DNA of 18,029 bases from CAZGOM01 sp964542875. GTDB taxonomy: Bacteria; Planctomycetota; Phycisphaerae; Phycisphaerales; Phycisphaeraceae. The notes beneath the pieces are model-generated. The model saw only the letters and a program-made list of their open reading frames with translations, had not been told where the DNA came from and made no database searches. The stretch covers positions 1 to 18,029 of the forward strand of contig CAZIWA010000116.1 of NCBI GenBank assembly GCA_964542875.1, read 5' to 3'. This document shows, piece by piece, positions 15,660-18,029 of this stretch. A program made the position numbers and the translations under genes. Position 1 is the stretch's first letter, and the number at the start of each line of letters is the position of its first letter.

Positions 15660-15696
15660 GGTGTTTCTCAAGTTGAAATGAGGTACTTGTCTGAAT

Positions 15697-16254
15697 CTAC
15701 ATAAACATACGAACAAGAACAACCACCGCCGTCACCACCATGGCCAGCACCACCAGCACCGTCACCATGCACCCGCAACTGCAGGGCAGTTTCGGCATGC
15801 CCGGCCCCGGCCCCCCTTTCATCACCATGTCCATAAACGCCTGTTGCATCTTGTCATGGTCAAAGCGTTGCCCCGGGTCTTCATCGTCATACTTGGTCAG
15901 TTCCACAGGCTTCTCGCCTCGCTCCGGGTCAAACTGCGCCGTCACCACGCCCAGCGCGTCCGGGAAGAATTTCGCCGCATCCCCCCACTCGTCTTTGGAC
16001 CCCAGGTTCGAGTGCCCATTCCCCTCAAACAACCCCATGAAATGCGACCCGCCCCCGAACTTCGCCATCGTGTTGCTTTCAGACGCCACAAAATAAACCG
16101 GCTGAAGGTCTTCGTTGGAAAACACCCCCAAGATGAATTTGTATTGAATCCCCCCGCCTGATTCCACCTGATCAAACAACAGCACCGTGTGCTTTTCCCC
16201 CAAGCGCCCACCGGACATGCGCTTGACCGACTTCACCACCGGCACGTAGTTCAT
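15697..16254 (-). CDS. Tail-anchored hypothetical protein with CSCGC motif
   Basis: The 185-residue protein has a soluble N-terminal part (residues 1-145) with a beta-rich look (HTVLLFDQVESGGG, FILGVFSNEDLQPVYFVASES, HFMGLFEGNGHSNLG). A glycine/proline hinge GGPGPGMPKLP follows, then CSCGC at 158-162 and one strongly hydrophobic segment at 163-181 that runs almost to the C-terminus. No N-terminal signal is present, so it looks tail-anchored with the bulk in the cytoplasm. The cysteines beside the helix could bind metal or be modified; this is inference. No family is recognised. It is separated from the upstream pseudopilin gene by a strong terminator and should have its own promoter, which I cannot identify. 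Confidence 0.72.
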   Translation of the reverse strand: MNYVPVVKSVKRMSGGRLGEKHTVLLFDQVESGGGIQYKFILGVFSNEDLQPVYFVASESNTMAKFGGGSHFMGLFEGNGHSNLGSKDEWGDAAKFFPDALGVVTAQFDPERGEKPVELTKYDDEDPGQRFDHDKMQQAFMDMVMKGGPGPGMPKLPCSCGCMVTVLVVLAMVVTAVVVLVRMFM

Positions 16255-16267
16255 GTTTGTCCCCAGA

Positions 16268-16315
16268 CTTAAAAGAAATCAGAAGCCGGGCGTGCCCGCG
16301 CACGCCCGGCTTCTG
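16268..16315 (-). terminator. Strong intrinsic terminator of the DUF1559 pseudopilin gene
   Basis: A perfect 15-bp stem (CAGAAGCCGGGCGTG and its complement, 16280-16315) closes a 6-base loop. On the minus strand ATTTCTTTTAAG follows. It lies 32 bases after the stop codon of the pseudopilin gene at 16348, so the B12 riboswitch most likely controls that gene alone. Confidence 0.85.
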
Positions 16316-16347
16316 TCATGAAAGCCTAACAAACCAGGCGAACTAAA

Positions 16348-17442
16348 TCACTGGATGGAGTCGATCACCCGGTCCCCCGCATTGCGCGTGGTCAGCGCGG
16401 TGAGTGTCTCGGGCCCCAGGTTCTCCCTCAGGAACCTGACCGACCCATCGATGCACAGCGCATTGGCCCCGCCCTGATGGTCGCTGCCGATGCCCCAAGT
16501 TCCGCCGCTGCCTTTGCCCGGCCCTTTAGACCCGCCGGAACCATCGGGATACACCGTGCCCGCCCCGTTGTTGTAGCCGTTCTTGGAGTTCACCGCGTAC
16601 GCGGACTGGTTGTAGTGAGGCCGCCCGTGGATCCACACCCCACGCCCGAAATCCACCGTCTCGGAAACATAAATCGTCTCCGAGTGCGCATCGGTGAAGT
16701 CCGTCAGCCGCAACGCCTTGCGCTCGGAGAATCCGCCCATGTTCTGGATCACCCCAGACCCCGGCGCATTGGTCCACAGGCGAGCCGATCCATTTAGTCC
16801 GTTGTAATCCGTAACCGCCGGCTCCCAGGTCGTATCAGCCGCCGGCAGCGAGTGAGGCGCCTTCCTCACCCCGTACTTATGTTTGGCCGCCGGGCACAAA
16901 TACAGATTCACCAGCGTCTTGCTCAGCTCCTTATTGTTCCCCTGGTCGATCGCGCCATCCATCTCCAGCCCCCGGTAAAGCTCTTCCTGTCCGATGTACG
17001 GCAGAATCATTGCAAACGCCCCCGGCCGGTATGGCCCGCTGTTGAGCTTCGAAATGGGAATCGCCGCTTCCGGCAGATTGCTTGGATATCCCACCAGCGC
17101 CGTGCCGATGGGAAAGGCTTTGTTGTCGTTCTGAAACGCATACATCCCCAGTCCGATCTGCTTCTCGTTATTCGCGCATTTGAGCCGGTTGGTGGTCTCG
17201 CGCACCTTGCTCAGCCCTGGCAGCGTAATCGCCAGCAGCACCGTCACAATGCCGATCACGACCAGCAACTCAATGATCGAAAACCCCCTCTTCTCCCCTC
17301 TCCTTTTGCGAGAAGGCTCAGGGGAGGGCCATCCCCGAATACCCTCGGTCAATCGGCTTTTCAGCCTCGCGCCAAAGGCCTTTTCGCCTCTTGCAATATG
17401 ACCCTTGAACAAACCACGCGAACGATAAATCGACGTAACCAC
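16348..17442 (-). CDS. DUF1559-type pseudopilin, under a cobalamin riboswitch
   Basis: The gene encodes 364 residues from the GTG at 17442. The prepilin motif is RG|FSIIELLVVIGIVTVLL at residues 52-69, followed by LSKVRETTNRLKCANNEKQIGLGMYAFQNDN, the typical DUF1559 start, and ending with HQGGANALCIDGSVRFL, the H-x(n)-DG signature. The leader before the cleavage site is unusually long, 53 residues, and its last 16 residues (WPSPEPSRKRRGEKRG) are encoded by a dispersed repeat. The GTG is chosen because AAAAAGGAG lies seven bases upstream and no ATG occurs in frame before the motif. A GTG at 17529 would place the ribosome site inside the gene. A cobalamin riboswitch occupies the leader, so expression should respond to B12. 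A strong terminator follows. Confidence 0.88.
   Translation of the reverse strand: MVTSIYRSRGLFKGHIARGEKAFGARLKSRLTEGIRGWPSPEPSRKRRGEKRGFSIIELLVVIGIVTVLLAITLPGLSKVRETTNRLKCANNEKQIGLGMYAFQNDNKAFPIGTALVGYPSNLPEAAIPISKLNSGPYRPGAFAMILPYIGQEELYRGLEMDGAIDQGNNKELSKTLVNLYLCPAAKHKYGVRKAPHSLPAADTTWEPAVTDYNGLNGSARLWTNAPGSGVIQNMGGFSERKALRLTDFTDAHSETIYVSETVDFGRGVWIHGRPHYNQSAYAVNSKNGYNNGAGTVYPDGSGGSKGPGKGSGGTWGIGSDHQGGANALCIDGSVRFLRENLGPETLTALTTRNAGDRVIDSIQ
17287..17335 (+). repeat. Dispersed palindromic element, copy B (inside the pseudopilin leader-peptide region)
   Basis: This copy matches 12836-12884 over 49 ungapped bases (about 35 identical). Read on the minus strand it is in frame and encodes a proline-, arginine- and lysine-rich segment that ends one codon before the prepilin cleavage glycine. 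The imperfect palindrome CCTCTCCTTTTGCGAGAAGG lies at its centre. Confidence 0.6.
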
Positions 17443-17449
17443 AGCGGCA

Positions 17450-17458
17450 CTCCTTTTT
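17450..17458 (-). promoter_or_regulatory. Ribosome binding site that sets the GTG start of the DUF1559 gene
   Basis: AAAAAGGAG is separated by seven bases (TGCCGCT) from the GTG at 17442. It is the only good Shine-Dalgarno site near the reading frame and decides the start. Confidence 0.75.
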
Positions 17459-17529
17459 CGCCGGATCGGGCGAATAAGGGCGCATCGGTTTTTCAAACGT
17501 CGGTACCGCCAGGGGTTGTGCACGCGCAC

Positions 17530-17551
17530 AAAAAGGCAAATCAGACCTGCC
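17530..17551 (-). promoter_or_regulatory. Candidate expression platform: terminator hairpin of the cobalamin riboswitch
   Basis: On the minus strand GGCAGG-TCTGA-TTTGCC forms a 6-bp stem (two G-U pairs) directly followed by TTTTT. Its 5' arm, extended to GGCAGGTCT (17551-17543), is perfectly complementary over 9 bases to AGACCTGCC of the B12 box (17602-17594). Pairing there would prevent both P1 of the aptamer and this hairpin, a readable antiterminator/terminator choice. The hairpin itself is weak, so a translational component cannot be ruled out. Confidence 0.55.
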
Positions 17552-17586
17552 GGTCCGATCGCCTGAGTCCGAGGCGCCGAACAACC

Positions 17587-17768
17587 GCTGGCAGGCAGGT
17601 CTTCTGGCTTACGGCTTTTAGCGGTTTTGAGCGGCCTTCCCGTGGCAATCCCACAGTGGCTTTAAAGTGCTCAATCCCTCACCGAATACAGCAGCGGCCC
17701 TGCGCCGGAGTCTCACCGGCTTCCCTTTTCATCACCCGTCCATCAATGGCACGGGCAAACCTGTCAGC
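17587..17768 (-). ncRNA. Cobalamin (B12) riboswitch
   Basis: On the minus strand the conserved core is present in order: GGGAAGCCGGTGAGACTCCGG, GCTGCTGTA, AAGCCACTGTGGGA, CACGGGAAGGCCGC and the B12 box AGCCAGAAGACCTGCC (17609-17594). P1 forms from CAGGTTT (17763-17757) with AGACCTG (17602-17596), with an outer GCTG/CAGC pair at 17768-17765 and 17590-17587. The aptamer binds adenosyl- or methylcobalamin and usually lowers expression of the downstream gene. Here that gene is a pseudopilin, not a B12 synthesis or uptake gene. No gene lies between. Confidence 0.95.
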
Positions 17769-18029
17769 AAGACAAACAAGATACCAAAAATCACAACCCC
17801 ACATCCGTTCTTACCCCCACTCCCTTTGGGCTGATCATGACCCAGGTTTCTGCAAGACATGGCAAGCGACCTCGGGAATCAACAGCCACGTCTTGTCTAT
17901 TCGCCCAAAGCGATAAACAAGGAAGCCCAGGGTAAGCATGTATTCATGCGCCACCCTGGGTTTAACCCATTTTTAAAAGCTCTTGCACGCGCCCACGTCC
18001 ACGCCAGCCACCCCGTAACGACCTAACTC
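17769..18029. other. Right-end intergenic region upstream of the riboswitch
   Basis: I find no gene in this stretch. It should contain the promoter of the riboswitch transcript (minus strand), but I see no confident -35/-10 pair; TATCTT near 17781-17786 could be a -10 without a matching -35. A large inverted repeat sits at 17927-17961. Base use is more mixed than in the genes. Confidence 0.45.
17927..17961. repeat. Large inverted repeat with internal loop
   Basis: CCCAGGGT and ACCCTGGG pair over 8 bases; inside, GCATG and CATGC pair over 5 bases around a TATT loop, with a small AA/GCC internal loop. A second small palindrome, TGGGTT-T-AACCCA, overlaps its right edge and runs into TTTTT on the plus strand. 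It may be a terminator for a gene beyond the window or a member of a dispersed palindrome family. Confidence 0.5.

Noticed and set aside
17318..17584. Minus-strand frame of 88 codons just after the riboswitch aptamer, possible leader peptide
   Set aside because: No ribosome site at its start. It overlaps the expression platform and the GTG start of the pseudopilin in another frame, and its composition is not convincing.
16852..17916. Plus-strand frame of 354 codons running through the pseudopilin gene and the riboswitch
   Set aside because: It crosses a well-defined riboswitch and the antisense of a DUF1559-type gene and has no domain-like segments.
1..18029. tRNA, rRNA, CRISPR array, transposase or prophage genes
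   Set aside because: I looked for CCA-ended cloverleafs, evenly spaced repeats, DDE or HUH motifs and phage structural genes and saw none.

Overview
The window looks like a chromosomal segment of a high-GC planctomycete, probably of the class Phycisphaerae. The main evidence is two pseudopilin-type proteins with a GF(T/S)xIELLVVI methylation motif at the N-terminus and a DG motif near the C-terminus (DGHA and DGSVRF), as in the expanded DUF1559 and prepilin-like families of Planctomycetota. Supporting evidence is the mix of small-molecule enzymes (sugar isomerase/epimerase, aldo/keto reductase, creatininase-fold hydrolase, several alpha/beta hydrolases), weak or absent Shine-Dalgarno sites on many genes, and loosely packed single-gene units. 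The taxonomic call rests on protein character only.

Layout. Positions 1-1710 hold two tandem paralogous lipoproteins on the minus strand, each with an internally repeated unit, ending in a small hairpin terminator. Positions 2015-6386 hold four plus-strand genes: creatininase-family hydrolase, aldo/keto reductase, secreted lipoprotein alpha/beta hydrolase and sugar-phosphate isomerase/epimerase. A 324-base non-coding stretch and a very strong terminator break them up. A PyrK-like iron-sulfur flavoprotein (minus, 6521-7585) diverges from a hypothetical protein (plus, 7744-8856), which converges with a DUF2459-like lipoprotein (minus, 8847-9524). A coupled SnoaL-like plus TetR-type pair (minus, 9600-10647) has a palindromic operator placed exactly between the -35 and -10 of its promoter, and diverges from a cytosolic alpha/beta hydrolase (plus, 10749-11789). 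Then come a first pseudopilin (11885-12817), a zinc-site MetE-like methyltransferase (13029-14189) and a small conserved-looking hypothetical (14206-14811). On the minus strand follow an alpha/beta hydrolase (14910-15659), a tail-anchored hypothetical (15697-16254) and a DUF1559-type pseudopilin (16348-17442).

The most interesting part is the right end. A clear cobalamin riboswitch (minus, about 17587-17768) sits in the leader of the DUF1559-type pseudopilin gene. Its B12 box is perfectly complementary, over 9 bases, to a downstream segment that can also form a U-tailed hairpin. This gives a readable two-state switch by which B12 would turn the gene off. No B12 synthesis or transport gene is visible there. 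The same gene carries, inside its leader-peptide coding region, a 49-base copy of a dispersed palindromic element. A second copy lies at 12836-12884. Prepilin peptidase cleavage would remove the peptide it encodes.

No tRNA, rRNA, CRISPR array, transposase or phage gene was seen.
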